A stretch of DNA of 64,000 bases from Flaccisagitta enflata (GCA_965153355.1 OZ231126.1:9672001-9736000); one strand, 5' to 3'. Shown: positions 1 to 12,290, counted from the stretch's first letter. Numbers and translations are program-made. Notes: a model not told the origin generated them from the letters alone.

Positions 1-84
1 ATGGCGGATTTTGGAAAACTAATTCTATCTACCATAAATTCAGAAAAACTATAAAAGATCGGTGACCATTTTGAAGCTCTGCGA

Positions 85-490
85 AAGATCTTTCAAATGA
101 GACGTTGCTGGTTGTCCTAGCTTTTTTCGTTTAGAAATGGCATTGGGATGAAAACAGGTTGTCTGGAATTTGAGAATTCACTATATGATTTGCATGTTTT
201 TGTTTGTTAAAACAAAGAAACTAAAAGCATTGAGTAAGAAATTCGTTCTTGGCGCCATTTTGAAGAAAATTCAATGCTCTTTAATTTGCTCATGGATATC
301 AAGTAGCTGTGGCAATTCTGAATTGCATTATTAAGCAAAACGTTGAGACAAAAATTGCTCATCGAAAAATAGGACAATATTTGCCCTTTTTCCAATCGGT
401 GATATTTTTCTTCAAACCTATGCCATTTCTAAACGAATAAAGCTACAGATACCAGACACGACTCAAATGAAAGATCTTTCGAAGGGCTTT
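85..490. repeat. imperfect inverted repeat in ANKRD13C intron
   Basis: The stretch around 85-150 (GAAAGATCTTTCAAATGAG and CGTTTAGAAATGGCAT) reappears inverted at about 420-480 (ATGCCATTTCTAAACG and CAAATGAAAGATCTTTC). The arms are diverged and the centre is AT-rich. It probably is a decayed fold-back element inside an intron of the ANKRD13C gene. I see no coding sequence in 1-675. Confidence 0.5.
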
Positions 491-675
491 ACAGGCATCA
501 CCAATTTTAATCCATTTTTCTTACGTTATATCGCGTTATGGTTCAAAAGAAAGGTTTCAAAAATACGCCATTTTTTTGTCCCCAAGGTTACGAAACTGAA
601 TAAGCGGCAGATTGAACCGTAGAGAAACACGACCGGACAGACCAATCTAAACGACCGAGAGGCTCGCGCGCTCAC

Positions 676-3119
676 CTTGCGTATTTTTGAGCTTAACGGG
701 ACTATTATGCGCCAATAATAACTGGATACAATCCTTGCGGCCCATGGCGACGGCGATGTGAAGGGCAGTGTTTCCGTGAATATCCTGAGAGAGAAATGAA
801 GGGCGAATGTCATAGACATAGGTCGATGAGAGGTTTAGTTGGGTAGGAGGGTGGAGAATAAGGTCCTCGACATGTAATACAAACAAAATGCTCCTGGTGG
901 CAGATGCCTCATCTAAGTTCTATCAAGAGACTAACCACGGATCCAACTTGGACTTGTTGCGTCCTGAGAAGATGTGCTACTCGTCTAACGTCTCCATGGA
1001 AGACGGCATCGTGAAGGGGATAACATTCATCCAATGGAATATGGGCCGCCAACTGAGGCGAATCTCCTCCTCCACCTTCTTCATCATCATCTCCTCCTCC
1101 TCCTCCTCCTCCTCCGTCGCGTCTTCGGGAGTGACGCGGCGATCGACGAGGAGAACGATTCTTCCGATGTTGACTGCCGGAAGAGGAGACATGAGGCGAG
1201 GAGGAGGAAGAGGAGGAAGTGGAAGAGACGCCGTGATTATTGTGGTTGTTCGAAGAGGATTCGTGTTGTTGTTGTTGATGATGACGGCAGTCGGATGATG
1301 GAATTTCGAGAAATGAGGCTTCCGGCATCGTTGTTGTTGTTGTTACTTCACCTGAATGGACACACCAAAGAACACACACGTGAAAAACTGCTTACAATAC
1401 GAGCGTAAACTGGAAGAAGCATGACAGAATATGGACAACAAAAGTTCTGAAAGAAATAAGAATAGCAAGATCGAAAACAAAGCCACAGACAACGACTGGA
1501 TACACGGATGTCATGAATCATTACACACACGCGTAAAAGATCTTATCCCACTCGCCCGGATCATGATCCATGATTCATGTACACGAAATAAAGATATTAA
1601 ACCGTTAACTCACCCGGATAAGACAAAGACCTAATCCCAATTACCCGGATGTTACGAGGATTCATTTGGAAGACGATCACCTAATCCCACTTACCCGGAT
1701 GTAACGAGGATTCATTTGGAAGACAAAGACCTAATCCCACTTACCCGGATGTAACGAGGATTCATTTGGAAGACGATCATTTTGTTTGTTCGGTGATTCC
1801 CGAGGACTAGATTTGGTAACGGACGGCGCGGGACAATGCTGACTTCGGTGCTGATGATGACGATAATGATGATGCTGTTGATGTTGATGGCGACGTGGCG
1901 ACGAAGTTGACGAGGCGTTGGTGGAGGAAGCGCTAGGAGGAGGAGCGGGAGGAGATTGTCGGCGAGGAGACCGGCTCCCGGCCATCGCTGAGGAGGAGGC
2001 AGAGGAGGAGTCGTGGCGCAGAGAAGACCCGCTTCCGCCCAACGGACTCGGCAAACACGCAACAGTTCGAGTAGATGGCGGATTCCTGAACCCAAAAACG
2101 TATGTTTATCAATTTTTTAAGTACCAACTGTTTTTTTTCTTTCTCCGCGTAAACTGATGATTTTCCTAAGTTGTTACGTAAAAATGTTATTCGTTACTTA
2201 ATTTGACGTTAGTTTGAAGTATTTTTTTCATTTGATTTTCGATAGCCAAGATTTGTTTGATAAATTTAAGGGCGGTTACTACGTTACTAATTCGTGTTAT
2301 CATCGCATCGCGACCCGCTTTTTATAGCGTACAAACTACGATTGTCAAACGTTTTAATGACATTGAAAGGAAACCTAAAACTAAAATCTCGAATCGTTTC
2401 ATGTATTATTCTCGATCTAGCTAAGCAATTTATATTTGTCTTTGGTCAAAAAAGGGAGTGTGGAAGATCGAGGATTGGTCAATAAAACGAATGCGTCATA
2501 GAATCTTTTTTTCTTTCTGGAGAAAGCTAAATATAGACGGAATAAAGAAATGGGGGCGTATGTTCCGGAATCCGTATGAATTTTTGCGAGTGCGTGTCGT
2601 GTGCATTCAGGAACTTATAACATATCTGAGCAATTTTGTTCATGATAAATTTTTTGATGCTTTAACACGGTTTAAGTGCGGACCTTCTGAATTATGAAAG
2701 CTATGTCAATGCATGCGCTCACTGTCAGTGGCAAAGACACGCTGACATGTCCGTCGGTTTGGCTAGTAGTTCACCATCTACAATCATTCAAGTTTTAGCT
2801 ACCGCAGCAGTTGGTAATCCACTACCCTTGTACCTTCTATAAGTGAGTTCGCCAGCTGGCAATGAACCTCTCCTCATACAATGAGGCTCAAAAGTGCGAT
2901 GACGGTGATAAAGAGGACCGAAACTGGCATCGGGTGATTGACGTGAGTGATGAGGAGGAAAAGGATGTGATTGTTGTTGTTGATTGTGATGATGGTGATG
3001 ATAGTGGTGATAATAAGGAGGGTGTTGAGGTGAAGAGTGGCGTTGTTCCAGTATGAAAGGAGTAGAGTGGTGAAAATGATGCCCGTGAGAGAGATACAAC
3101 GAAGAATTGTTCCCACTTC

Positions 3120-3217
<98 letters not shown>

Positions 3218-4147
3218 TGAAAGTTGTGAATGTTGTTTTCATCAATGTTGCGAGTCATGTCGTGAAGGTGGTTGTTGTTGTTTATGTTGTTGTTGTTGTT
3301 GTTGAAACAATTGTCAGCAGGAATTTAAAAGCAGATGAAAGCAAAAAACACAAAGCTGAGAGTTAAAATGTGTAAGTGAAAAACACAGTGAAAAGTGAAA
3401 AACGCAGTGAAAAGTGAAAAATACAATGAAAAGTGAAAACGCAGTGAAAAGTGAGAAACACAGTGAAAAGTGAAAAACACAATAAAAAGTGAAAAACACA
3501 ATGAAATGTGAAAAACGCAGTGATAAATGAAAAACGCAGTGAAAAGTGAAAAACACAGTGAAAAGTGAAAAACGCAGTAAAGGTGAAAACGCAGTGAAAG
3601 GTAAAAAAAGCAGTGAAAAGTAAAAAAACGCATAAAAAACAAAAACGATGACCAAACGCAAAGAATTGCGACTTTTTTTATACTCAAACGAAACATCATC
3701 AAGAGAATAAAGCAGAGAGTGGAGGGTCGTAAAAATAGACAATCATAAAACATTTACATCTTGAATTTTTGGTCCGTCTGTGGGCGACATGCATCGGACA
3801 GATAGACTCGAAAAACTGCACACTGACCTGCCGCCTGCGGCAAAATTAGGGGATTGATCTCTGGAAGAAGGATGTCGACTAGAAGCTGGCAACTGTCTGG
3901 ATGCTGGCAGCGGCGAAGAGGAGAAAGCCGAAGACGGATTCTTTCGGGCGGAAGTCGACGCCGACCTGGAAGGCGATGATGCGTCGACGCCCGACTCCGG
4001 AAGCGGAAGTGGCGACGGCCGACGACCGGAAGTCACAGACGCCGAACATTCCTCTTCATCTTCCTCTTCTTCCTCGCCGTCGCCGCTGCCGGGAGTGGTC
4101 GCGGACTTGGATACACCCCTCAACGGAGGCGGATGCACGTCCACCAT
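676..4147 (-). CDS. ANKRD13C: ANKRD13C-like ankyrin-repeat protein, 5' part (five exons, 3' end outside window)
   Basis: Exons in transcription order are 4147-3828, 3118-2834, 2085-1745, 1351-936 and 784-676. All junctions are GT-AG and the phases fit. The start ATG (4145-4147) sits in a GCCATGG context. The first three exons and part of the fourth encode a Ser/Pro/His/Gln/Asp-rich, presumably disordered N-terminus of about 400 residues. This is much longer than the roughly 110-residue disordered N-terminus I recall for vertebrate ANKRD13C. Recognition rests on exons 4-5: YPLHDAVFHGDVRRVAHLLR followed by an ankyrin repeat, GNTALHIAVAMGRKDCIQLL, then LLAHNSPVKLKNTQG. These match the start of the ANKRD13C ankyrin block. 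The family is an ER-associated GPCR chaperone. The chaperone domain itself lies left of the window. The upstream disordered exons are linked only by splice sites and phase, so they are less certain than exons 4-5. An alternative start is the ATG at 1328 in exon 4. Confidence 0.75.
1592..1784 (-). repeat. 50-bp tandem repeat spanning an exon/intron boundary
   Basis: Three copies of a 50-bp unit (anchor CTTACCCGGATGTAACGAGG, at about 1641, 1691 and 1741) plus a partial one near 1608 lie at the 3' end of ANKRD13C exon 3. Each unit holds a minus-strand splice-donor sequence (CCGG|GTAAGT twice, then GTAATT and GTGAGT). Only the donor at 1744/1745 keeps the frame; reading past it meets a TAG within four codons. 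Confidence 0.85.
3119..3216. repeat. (TTG)n microsatellite, about 32 units
   Basis: An uninterrupted GTT trinucleotide tract. It lies just upstream, on the minus strand, of the chosen acceptor (CAG|AAGTGGG) of ANKRD13C exon 2. If the exon began further upstream, the tract would encode poly-Asn; the splice phase favours it being intronic. Confidence 0.9.
3366..3645. repeat. minisatellite, degenerate GTGAAAAGTGAAAAACAC unit
   Basis: About 15 imperfect copies of an 18-19 bp purine-rich unit, inside ANKRD13C intron 1. Long open frames here are a by-product of the repeat. Confidence 0.85.
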
Positions 4148-5042
4148 GGCTTTGTCTTTTTATGCACGTATTGTTGTAATTGTTTCTATGCTGACTCTGA
4201 ATACTTGTTCACTTGAGATTCTCCAGTTCAGTCTTTTCCGTCGTCAAACATCAACCAATGTGAAAAGGGACATTTCGCCGTTGTCGTCGTTGATACCGGC
4301 TTTGACTCTTTCGATACCACGTTAAAACTCATTGTTTTTTGTTTTTATTTTGTTTTTGTTTTCAGCGGAAATTTCGCGGTTAGCTGTATACTTGAAGTCC
4401 CTGACGCAGCAGTCTTAAACCGCAGGGGGATTTTACAGAAGCTCTTTTAAAGTTCTTGTTTTTCTTTTCTTTGCGGCACTGATTTGGTTAGAAAATAGAA
4501 TTTGATTCACAATTGTAACATTGCATGAAAATGCAATCGAGAAAAAAAGTTCATCATTGGAATGTATCCTTGGTATACGCAGTTGGTAATAACTGCTACT
4601 ACCAAAGTAGAAATCCCATGATCAAGTGATTACGTGGCATTGGCAGTTACCAGAAAATTTAGTAGACCTTGCCCGTGCCCCCCCCCCCCCCTCCTTGACT
4701 TTCCGATAGACACTCATAGGGAATTGTGATGATCATCAAGATCGTTATGATAACATAATTATACGATTCAACGTGTTTAAAAGCCTCATCAAATTCAACA
4801 TGTGTAAAAGAATGTAAGCGGCGATGACCATGCGCATGAAAATATCAAGTACGAATTTTGTAAATGTGGATGAAATATTGTGGACGGAATTGAAAAAATT
4901 CTGTTTGATCAGCGATGTTCAACCCTGAGTAAGATGATCACGTAACAATGACGCATTTTTACTCGCTAATGCTTACGTCTCTGACTCTCCATGACCGTGT
5001 CCGGCTTCCTTTGCCTACTCGCGTATAGAATCATTACAACGA
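4148..5042. other. intergenic spacer between CEP76 and ANKRD13C
   Basis: No convincing coding sequence. There is a C14 run around 4678-4691 and otherwise AT-rich unique sequence. It must contain the ANKRD13C promoter and the CEP76 3' UTR, since both genes are read on the minus strand. Confidence 0.6.
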
Positions 5043-8000
5043 TCAGATGAGCAGTTTGTATCTGGCGGCGAACATGAGCCACGTGGCGACGACGTTTTCC
5101 GGGTAGAGCGTGACGTGAGCGCGAACCGCCAAAGCCACGTTCTGACCGCGACAGGAAATGACGTCATCAAAGTCGGCAGAACGCAAACATGTTGATAGAA
5201 TACGACGGGAATCACGATGCAATACTAGAAGAGGGTAACCTGACAAGCCACAAGGACAAACAATGTATTGAAACGGATATTGCGAGTGGGGAAAAACTCA
5301 TGATTGGTTGGTCATTTTTTCAAGTCATTAACCGATTACTGTAAAATTGATAGACAAAATAAGAGAATTTAGCGGTAGTGGCTCACTCGCGGGAATGATT
5401 CGCCATACGTAACGAAACCAACCTTTGAAAGTGTGTCCTTCGGGGATATAATGTCTGATGGCGTGTTGGAAGTCTTGATTGAGGTTGGTCGTATTGCCGG
5501 TTCCTAGAATACGGTCCAGTTCGTAGGCGGTCAAAGCTGGATGTACAACGTGACCCAACTCCTCATCCCAACTCGTTAGCAATCCCAAGTTACGACGATG
5601 CTCTGTTGAAACAATGAGATCGAGGATTATCGAGGATGTATATGTACAACAAAGAGACCGAGTCAGGCCGACAAGACACACTCGACTGATTCGCGAAGTA
5701 AAATCCTGGGCTCAAATCCATCCTTAAATGGATATCCCTTGATTTAAAGCTTACATATAAGAATTAGTCATAGCGACAAGCAATCTAAAAGTTAAAATCG
5801 ATAGATTTCCAACTAAAGGATTTTCATCAAAAAGAAATACTACTTCGCGATTTACAATTAAACAAAGTAAGTGTGAAGAAACAGAGCGAGAAATAAACAG
5901 CTCTGTGGAAACACTGGGAATAGATAATGGATCGCCAATGTGGTAAAAAAAGAGAGACAGCGAGCCAGGCAGACAGTAAACCGAGAAAAGTCATACAGAC
6001 ATCTAGAGACAGACAGACAGGCAGACCCAAAAAACGACTGTGCAGTGCGAGACAAAGTGACTAACAAATGGAGATACAGATAGAGATAGAGAAACAGACA
6101 CGAAAAGACGGAAAAACAGATAGAGACAAGCGTACAGGGTGAGACGAAGACAAACAGATAGAGCTAGTGAGAGACTACCTGAGATGAGTAATTTGAGCTT
6201 CAATTCAAGGTCGTTTGCGATGATGGCCGAGTCTAACGAAGCCGGCATCAAAGGCGGAAGTCGAGCTGCCAATTCCCAAGCAGACTTGACAGCGCCACTT
6301 CCGGTGGAACATGGACAAACGGAACCAATCACTTCAGAGGACAGACTCTTCCAACGGGATTCGTCCTAAATGAAATATAAAGAAGAGGTGCGGAATGTGA
6401 AGAAGTTCTGAATGAAAGAAGATGAAGGGAGTAAGTTGGAAAAAGAGAGGAGCAAGAAAAGGAAGATGAAGGAGAAGAAGAGGAAGAGGAGGAATGAGAA
6501 GAAGAGGAAGATGTCCAAAATAGGAGAAGAATGTGAAGAAAAACAAAAAGAGAAGAAGAAGAAGAAAAAGTAGAGGAATAGGAAGAAGAAAAAGAAGAGG
6601 AAGAAGAAAAAGAAGAAAAAGAAGAAAAAAAAGAAAAAGAAGAAAAAAAAGAAAAAGAAGAGGAAGAAGTAGAGCGAGATGTCCATATGTGGTCAGCGAT
6701 ACCCGTTGCCCTGCTTTGCATGGTTGTAAATCGGATGCAGGGCAGCGGCCCCGAAGGGGACGAAGTCCTGTAGAACACAGGGGACTTTCGCTCATTTCTC
6801 CATCCATCCCAGCCCCTCTCAGGCCTGAAATCTGAGTGAAATGGTGTAGCCATCATAATAGGAGGATGTAAAACAAATATTCACAGCTGAATCTGCCCTC
6901 TTAGGCCTTGAATCTGAGAGGGCAGGTTTCAGGCCTGAGAGGGCAGATTCAAGGCCGGAGAGGACATGTTTCAGGCCTGAAAGGGCAAATTCAGGCCTGA
7001 AAGGGCAAATTCAGGTCTGAAAGGACAAATTCAGGCCTGAGAGGGCAGATTTCAGGCCTGAGAGGGCAGATTTCAGGCCTGAGAAGGCAGATTTTAGGCC
7101 TGAGAGGGCAGACTTCAGGCCTGAGAGGGCAGACTTCAGGCCTGAGAGGGCAGACTTCAGGCCTGAGAGGGCCTGGGGAGGACGGACAAACGGAGAAACA
7201 AACGAAAGTCCCTTGTGTTCTACAGGACTTTGTCCCCTTCAGGGACGCTGCCAAAAAAGAGGAGAAAAGGAATGGCAGCCCAAAGGCAGTAAGTGGTCAG
7301 TGGTACCCGTGCCTTGCTTGAGGAGTGTGTGATTTAAGTTGAGGGGGAGCAGGGCAGCGGCCCCGAAGGGGACGAAGTCCTGTAAAACACAGGGGAAATC
7401 TGTCCATCCGTCCGTCCGTCCGTCCATTTGTCCCCCCCAGCCCCATCCTCAGGGCTTCTTCTCCTTTGGGGCCTATTCTGACCCGAATTCTGCCAAATAG
7501 CCCAAATCCAAGCAATATGGCCCAAATCTAAGCAAAATGGCCCAAATCCAAGCATAATGGCCCAAATCCAAGCAAAGTGGCCCAAATCTGGTCATAATTT
7601 AAGTACCAGAGGCCACAATATAGGTCAAATAAGGGTTCAAAATGGTGGACCTCAGGCTAGGATTTGGTATTTCTTGCCAGATTTAGGCCATTTTGCTTGG
7701 ATTTGGGCGATTATGCTTGGATTAGCGCCATTTTGCTAAGATTTGGGCCATATTGCTTTGATTTGGGCTATTTGGCAGAATTTGGGTCAGAATAGGCCCC
7801 AAAGGAGACGAAGCCCTGAGGATGGGGCGGGGGGGGATGGACGTACGTACGGACGGACAGATTCCCCTGTGTTCTACAGGACTTTGTCCCCTTCGGGGCC
7901 GCTGCCCAAAAAGAAGAGGAGTAGGAAAAAAAGAGGAATAGAAAAAAGATGAGGAATAGGAAAAGGCATAAAAAGAGGAATAGGAGAAACGGGCATAAAT

Positions 8001-10568
8001 AGAGGAATAGGAGAAACAAGAGGCATAGGAAAAAGAAAGAGGAAAAGGAAAAAGAGGAGGAAAAGGAACAAGTCATCCAAGGATTGCACATGGTCAGCGG
8101 TACCCGATGCCCTGCTTGGAGTGATAGCTGAAGAAGTGGTGTGAGAGCAGGGCAGCGGCCCCAAAGGGCCGATGTCCTGTAGGACACAGTGGTGAACCAT
8201 TACATACGTCTGTCCTGACAAGGCTGATTAAGGGCCTTGAATAGCTAATTTTAGGCCTCAAACAACTGATTTTTGGCCTGAGTGGGCTGATTTTGGGCTT
8301 GAGAGGGCTAATTTGGGGCCTGAGAGGGGCCGGGGGGGGAGCTAATTTTGGGCCTCAGAGGACTGATTTTTGGCCTGAGTGGGCTGATTTTGGGCTTGAG
8401 AGGGCTAATTTGGGGCCTGAGAGGGGCCTAAAAAGAGGAATAGGAGAAACGGGCATAAATAGAGGAATAGGAGAAACAAGAGGCATAGGAAAAAGGAAAA
8501 GGAAAAAGAGGAGGAAAAGGAAAAAGCAGAGGAAAAAAGAAATGAAGAGGAAAAAGAAGAGAAAAAGAAAAAAAGAGGAGGAAAAGCAAATGGCAAAAAG
8601 AAGACGATAATGGGTGTTTATCCGCTCACCAAAAAATCAAAGACGCAAATTTGGACATCGTCGACCGGCTGAATATTGGCGTAGAAGCTCTTGTGGTTGA
8701 AAACGCATCCGACTTTGGCGTATCGATGCTGTTGCTGCTGTTGCTGCTTCTCAATGGCGGCCAAATCACCCAACCTCGTCGGTGAATGAGGAAATGTTTG
8801 TCCGGTGAGACTTTCCCAAAAGGTCACTTCTTCGGCGGAGGAGGAGTTCGAGGATGGTCCACCGCCTCGAGTTAATACCCAAGCGTGAGGCCGACTCTGT
8901 CCCTGAACGTTAACAACATTGTCATTGATGGTGTTAAGTCGGACGCTCAACTTAAAGTCGGCCATCATACGAATTTCGAACTCAGGCCGTGTAAATCGTC
9001 AATTTAAGAAAGTACTCCCTTTTCCTCAAAATGAGCCCATGTAAATGTTGCCAAAATTAGCGACTTGTTAGTCAGAAATTCAACTCCATGTCGATTGGAC
9101 ATTTGCGTACCTGTCTTGTGCCTAAGACGACGTAAGCATCTAGACCAAAGCCGAGAAGAAGAGAGCAGAGTAAATAAGCGTGAGGCTCTACGTCACCGCG
9201 ACGACGACTGATAAAGGCCATGCTACTGTACCACTGGAAATAAGCAAAGGGGGGGGGGAAGCAGAGTAAATGAGCGCGAGCCTCTAAATCACCGCAACGA
9301 CGACTGATGAAGGCCATGCTACTGTACCACTGGAAAGGAGCAAAGAGAGAAACAGAATATGAAAATGGGGGAAGGGGGAGGGTATATCATCAACGGTGGC
9401 AGAGTAAAGAAAAGGGGGCGGCAAGAGTGTAAAGAAAGTGCAGTTGGCCAAACAGACAAGTTTGTTTGTATATTTTTCTTTTACAAAAGAACGAACAGGG
9501 AAGCTTTTTTAACTCCCTATCCCCGATTTCATCATGCAGTCTAAAATCTACAGACCTAGGATCCACGTACTTGCTCGACGAATGATCCTCCAAAGGGTTG
9601 AATCTTCTCGAAAGGAATGAGGCTGACAAATCTGGCAGCGTGACGTGGAGAGGCCAACAGACGCCCGCATCTCCAAGGACGCACGTACGAACAAACAGGA
9701 CGGTTCATCCCAGTCTCGTCTTGGGCGAATATCTGTTAGGGGTTGACAGGGGACGTTAGGAGTTTGTCTTGACTGCTGATGTTTGTGTTGTTTTTTTCTC
9801 GGTTGTTATTTGTAATTGTCCTGATTTATTTTGTTTCTTTTTCTTTTGGTTTTTCTTTTTTTTCTTTTGGTTTTTTCTTTTTTTCTTTTTCTTTTGGTTT
9901 TTCTTTTTTCTTTTGGTTTTTTTTCTTTTATCTTTTTTTTCATTTGGTTTTTTTCTTTTTTCCTTTAGTTTTCTTTTTTTCTTTTGGTTTTTCTTTCGTA
10001 ACTTTTGGTTTCTTTTGGTTTCTTTTTTTTTTCTTTTGGTTTTTCTTAATTTTGTTGTTGTTGTTTTAGTTACATGTTCTCTCGATATCTAATGTTTATG
10101 TTGTTGATGTTGGCAGTAATTTTAATGGTGGATAGGTCAAGTCAAAATAAAACTCTGAAAACAGAAAAACACTCCCAGTCCATCCGCCACGTTTAACTAT
10201 CTACCATCAAAGCCACCCACCTTGACAATTCTCTCGCTGTGATCGGGACGCAGACTAAGGAACTCCCTCCACCATTGCTTGGCGTAATTCAGGAACAGTC
10301 TCTCCTTTTCCGTTGACCTCGACTTTTCCGACGCCAATTGCGCCATGACTACTTCCTCCTTTAGCGCCGACGGTGATTCGCCATTTCCGACGTTATTTCC
10401 GGCTCCGCATTCGTCGTAGGTGAGAATGGGAATGAGTTCTAGTCTGATGTCAAGTGCGCCGACGGGGACTTTGGACTCGGAACCGACTCCGAGTAATTCC
10501 ACCAAAAGTTTCTTCGACCGAGGAGAAGATGATAAAACGGACCGCCAATCTAGACGATGCGAGGAGAC
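5043..10568 (-). CDS. CEP76: CEP76 centrosomal protein, exons 2-8 (C-terminal two thirds)
   Basis: Exons in transcription order are 10568-10221, 9732-9571, 9233-9111, 8902-8630, 6365-6179, 5602-5423 and 5239-5043 (TGA). With exon 1 (29996-29196) they give one 756-residue frame with correct phases; human CEP76 is about 659 residues. Family landmarks in order are: a C2-like segment (KKLLVELLGVGSESKVPVG) and EKERLFLNYAKQWWREFL; IFAQDETGMNRPVCSYVRP; the transglutaminase-like core (LLCSLLLGFGLDAYVVLGT, then PHAWVLT, TFWESLTGQ, GCVFNHKSF); and the C-terminus (PEGHTFKG, then CLRSADFDDVISCRG and YPENVVATWLMFAARYK). CEP76 acts at centrioles, where it restrains reduplication and works with CP110, so a ciliated, centriole-bearing animal is implied. 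The N-terminal exon is separated from exon 2 by an intron of about 18.6 kb full of mobile elements. Confidence 0.93.
6400..6690. repeat. (GAAGAAAAA)n polypurine tract in CEP76 intron 5
   Basis: Low-complexity AAG/AAAAG sequence; similar tracts lie at 7905-8060 and 8430-8600. Apparent Lys/Arg- or Phe/Ser-rich open frames here are artefacts. Confidence 0.8.
6740..7252. mobile_element. MITE-like element, long TIR family GGGCAGCGGCCCC (copy 1)
   Basis: The left end GGGCAGCGGCCCCGAAGGGG and following GACGAAGTCCTGTAGAACAC return inverted at 7209-7252. The interior carries a 19-bp minisatellite. It lies in CEP76 intron 5. A conserved leader (GGTCAGCGGTACCC-like) precedes this and the other copies. 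Confidence 0.75.
6897..7171. repeat. minisatellite CAGGCCTGAGAGGGCAGAT
   Basis: About 13 imperfect copies of a 19-20 bp unit inside the MITE-like element at 6740-7252. A related GGCCTGAGAGGGG motif recurs near 8280-8430. Confidence 0.85.
7352..7907. mobile_element. MITE-like element, same TIR family (copy 2)
   Basis: TIRs of roughly 45 bp (GGGCAGCGGCCCCGAAGGGG at 7352, inverted at 7907). The interior is largely palindromic: CCCAAATCCAAGCATAATGG-type repeats at 7499-7590 return inverted at 7684-7772. No coding capacity. Confidence 0.78.
8089..8200. mobile_element. third, partial copy of the same TIR family
   Basis: Carries the leader TGGTCAGCGGTACCCGATGC and the left TIR (GGGCAGCGGCCCCAAAGGGC at 8150). 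I see no matching right TIR before 8620. The leader-plus-TIR block is nearly identical to the copy inside the Helentron ORF at about 40500-40600. Confidence 0.65.
9234..9329 (-). repeat. 96-bp in-frame duplication of the start of CEP76 exon 4
   Basis: The sequence from the acceptor of exon 4 (CAG|TGGTACAGTAGCATGGCCTT at 9233) is repeated 96 bp upstream with its own acceptor (CAG|TGG at 9329). The copies differ at several sites and share the frame. The extra copy lacks the second half of the exon and ends in a C-rich tract that serves as the pyrimidine tract of the inner acceptor. Use of the outer acceptor would add 32 residues without a stop. Confidence 0.85.
9800..10070. repeat. T-rich low-complexity tract (TTTTCTTTTGG) in CEP76 intron 2
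   Basis: Degenerate TTTTCTTTTGGTTTTT repeats; the Phe-rich open frames in it are not genes. Confidence 0.8.
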
Positions 10569-10716
10569 CTGACAGAAGAGACAAGAAGAAATTTGTACAA
10601 GATTAAGTGAAAGCACTTTGCGCAAGAACTAGTCGGGAAAAATTTTACCACTAGAGAAATTAGAAACAAAAAAGCTTAAAAACAACAGTCCTCGACTGTA
10701 GTCTGTTCGGTGTCCG

Positions 10717-10853
10717 ACCCGGCTAAGTCTGACCCGGCTACTCAGTCTGACCCGGCTACTCAGTCTGACCCGGCTACTCAGTCTGACCCGGCTACTCAGT
10801 CTGACCCGGCTACTCAGTCTGACCCGGCTACTCAGTCTGACCCGGCTACCAAG
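10717..10853. repeat. 18-bp minisatellite GACCCGGCTACTCAGTCT
   Basis: About seven nearly perfect units. The array resumes at 11528-11572, after the nested element. Confidence 0.95.
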
Positions 10854-10854
10854 C

Positions 10855-11524
10855 CCGGGCGATTTTGCATTTTCTTTAACAATACAATACTATACAATTT
10901 TCCAAAGTATTGGAATTATTACTATTCCTTAAGTATTACCAATACAATTTAATAATAATAACAATATTGAATTTAATTTTCTTTTTATCTCTAAAAATAT
11001 TTTAATATATTTTTATTGCTTGATCTCTTTGCTGTTTGTCCAAATCAAGTGTTGTGTGTTTTTCTTTTTATCTGATCTTTCTCTTTTTCTCTCTTATCTA
11101 TCTCTTTTTTTCTATATCTTTTTATCTTTCTTTGTGTTTGTCTTTGTCTGTGTGTGTGTGTCTGTGTGTCTCTCTTCTAGTGTACTGACCCAGGATTAGA
11201 TCTGAGGGAAAATTGATCTTTCCTCCTCCTTATCCTCTTCATCTTCCAGACTTCATCCTCTTCTTTTTCACTTTTTTTTCTGCACTTCCTAAAGAATCGA
11301 TCTCTCCTCATCCTCCACATCCACTTTACCTTATCCTCTTCTTCTTCCCTATTTCTATTTTTCACCTGTCTGTTTGACCTTCCTAAGAATTTAACTATTT
11401 TCTCAAAAAAAATTATTGTATTGTATTGTATTGGGAAAAAAACAATAACCATAATAAGTATTGGGTAAACCCAATACTTACAAGTATTGTAAATACAATA
11501 CAATACCCAATACAAATCGCCCGG
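10855..11524. mobile_element. inverted-repeat element nested in the copy A minisatellite
   Basis: Ends CCGGGCGATTTTG and CAAATCGCCCGG are inverted, and nearby AATACAATAC stretches also return inverted. It splits the 18-bp array. I could not fix a target duplication. Confidence 0.55.
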
Positions 11525-12290
11525 CCTTGCCGGCTACTCAGTCTGACCCGGCTACTCAGTCTGACCCGGCTACTGATTGCGTACCTTAAAGTCCAAAAAA
11601 AAATTTTTTTTTCAAAAACAAAAAAAAGTTTTTTCAAAAAGAAAAAAAAAATTTGGGAAAAAAAAAATTTTTTTTCAAAAAAAAAAAAAATTTTTAAAAA
11701 AAAAAAAATTTTTTTTTTCGAAAAAAAAAAATTCTTAAGTCTAAGAAATAATGTTACTAGATACATCATAAATACCCTTATATTTTCTTAACCAATACTC
11801 AGACTTTACTGAAATCTTGCAGGGGAGCTTTAATTGATGCAATGAACCTTCACAACAAGTTTGAACAACATTGGTGAACCTTTACTACCATTCCCCTATA
11901 TAAATTGCACAACTCTAGGAATTAATATTACTAGCAAAATACCCTAATATCTTCTAAACCAATACTCAGTATTATCTGAAATCTTGCAGGGGAGCTTTAA
12001 TTGATGCAATAAACCCTCACAACCGGTTTGAACAACATTGGTGAACCTTTACTACCCTTCCCCTATGTAAATTGCACAAGTCCAGGAATTAATATTACTA
12101 CAAAAATAATAAGCAAAGGGTATTAAATATTTATGAATGTTGTTGAAAGTTGGTACACAGGTTAGTAATGCCCTAAAAATAACACTGACCAAGTTTCATC
12201 AACATCTGAGTACTGGTTCCCAAGTTTTTAAGGGTTGACACAAACAAACAACAAACGACGACTCACTACATGATCAGTGCTATGTTATAG

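Noticed and set aside
2788-3258. Poly-Asn, poly-Thr and poly-Val proteins over the (TTG)n tract
   Set aside because: Trinucleotide repeats are open in several frames. Only the 2834-3118 part fits splice sites and phase as an ANKRD13C exon.
6329-6856. Ser/Phe-rich and Lys/Arg-rich ORFs in CEP76 intron 5
   Set aside because: They arise from polypurine low-complexity DNA; no conserved motif.
9769-10092. Phe-rich membrane-like ORF
   Set aside because: Produced by a T-rich tract in CEP76 intron 2; no start context or homology.
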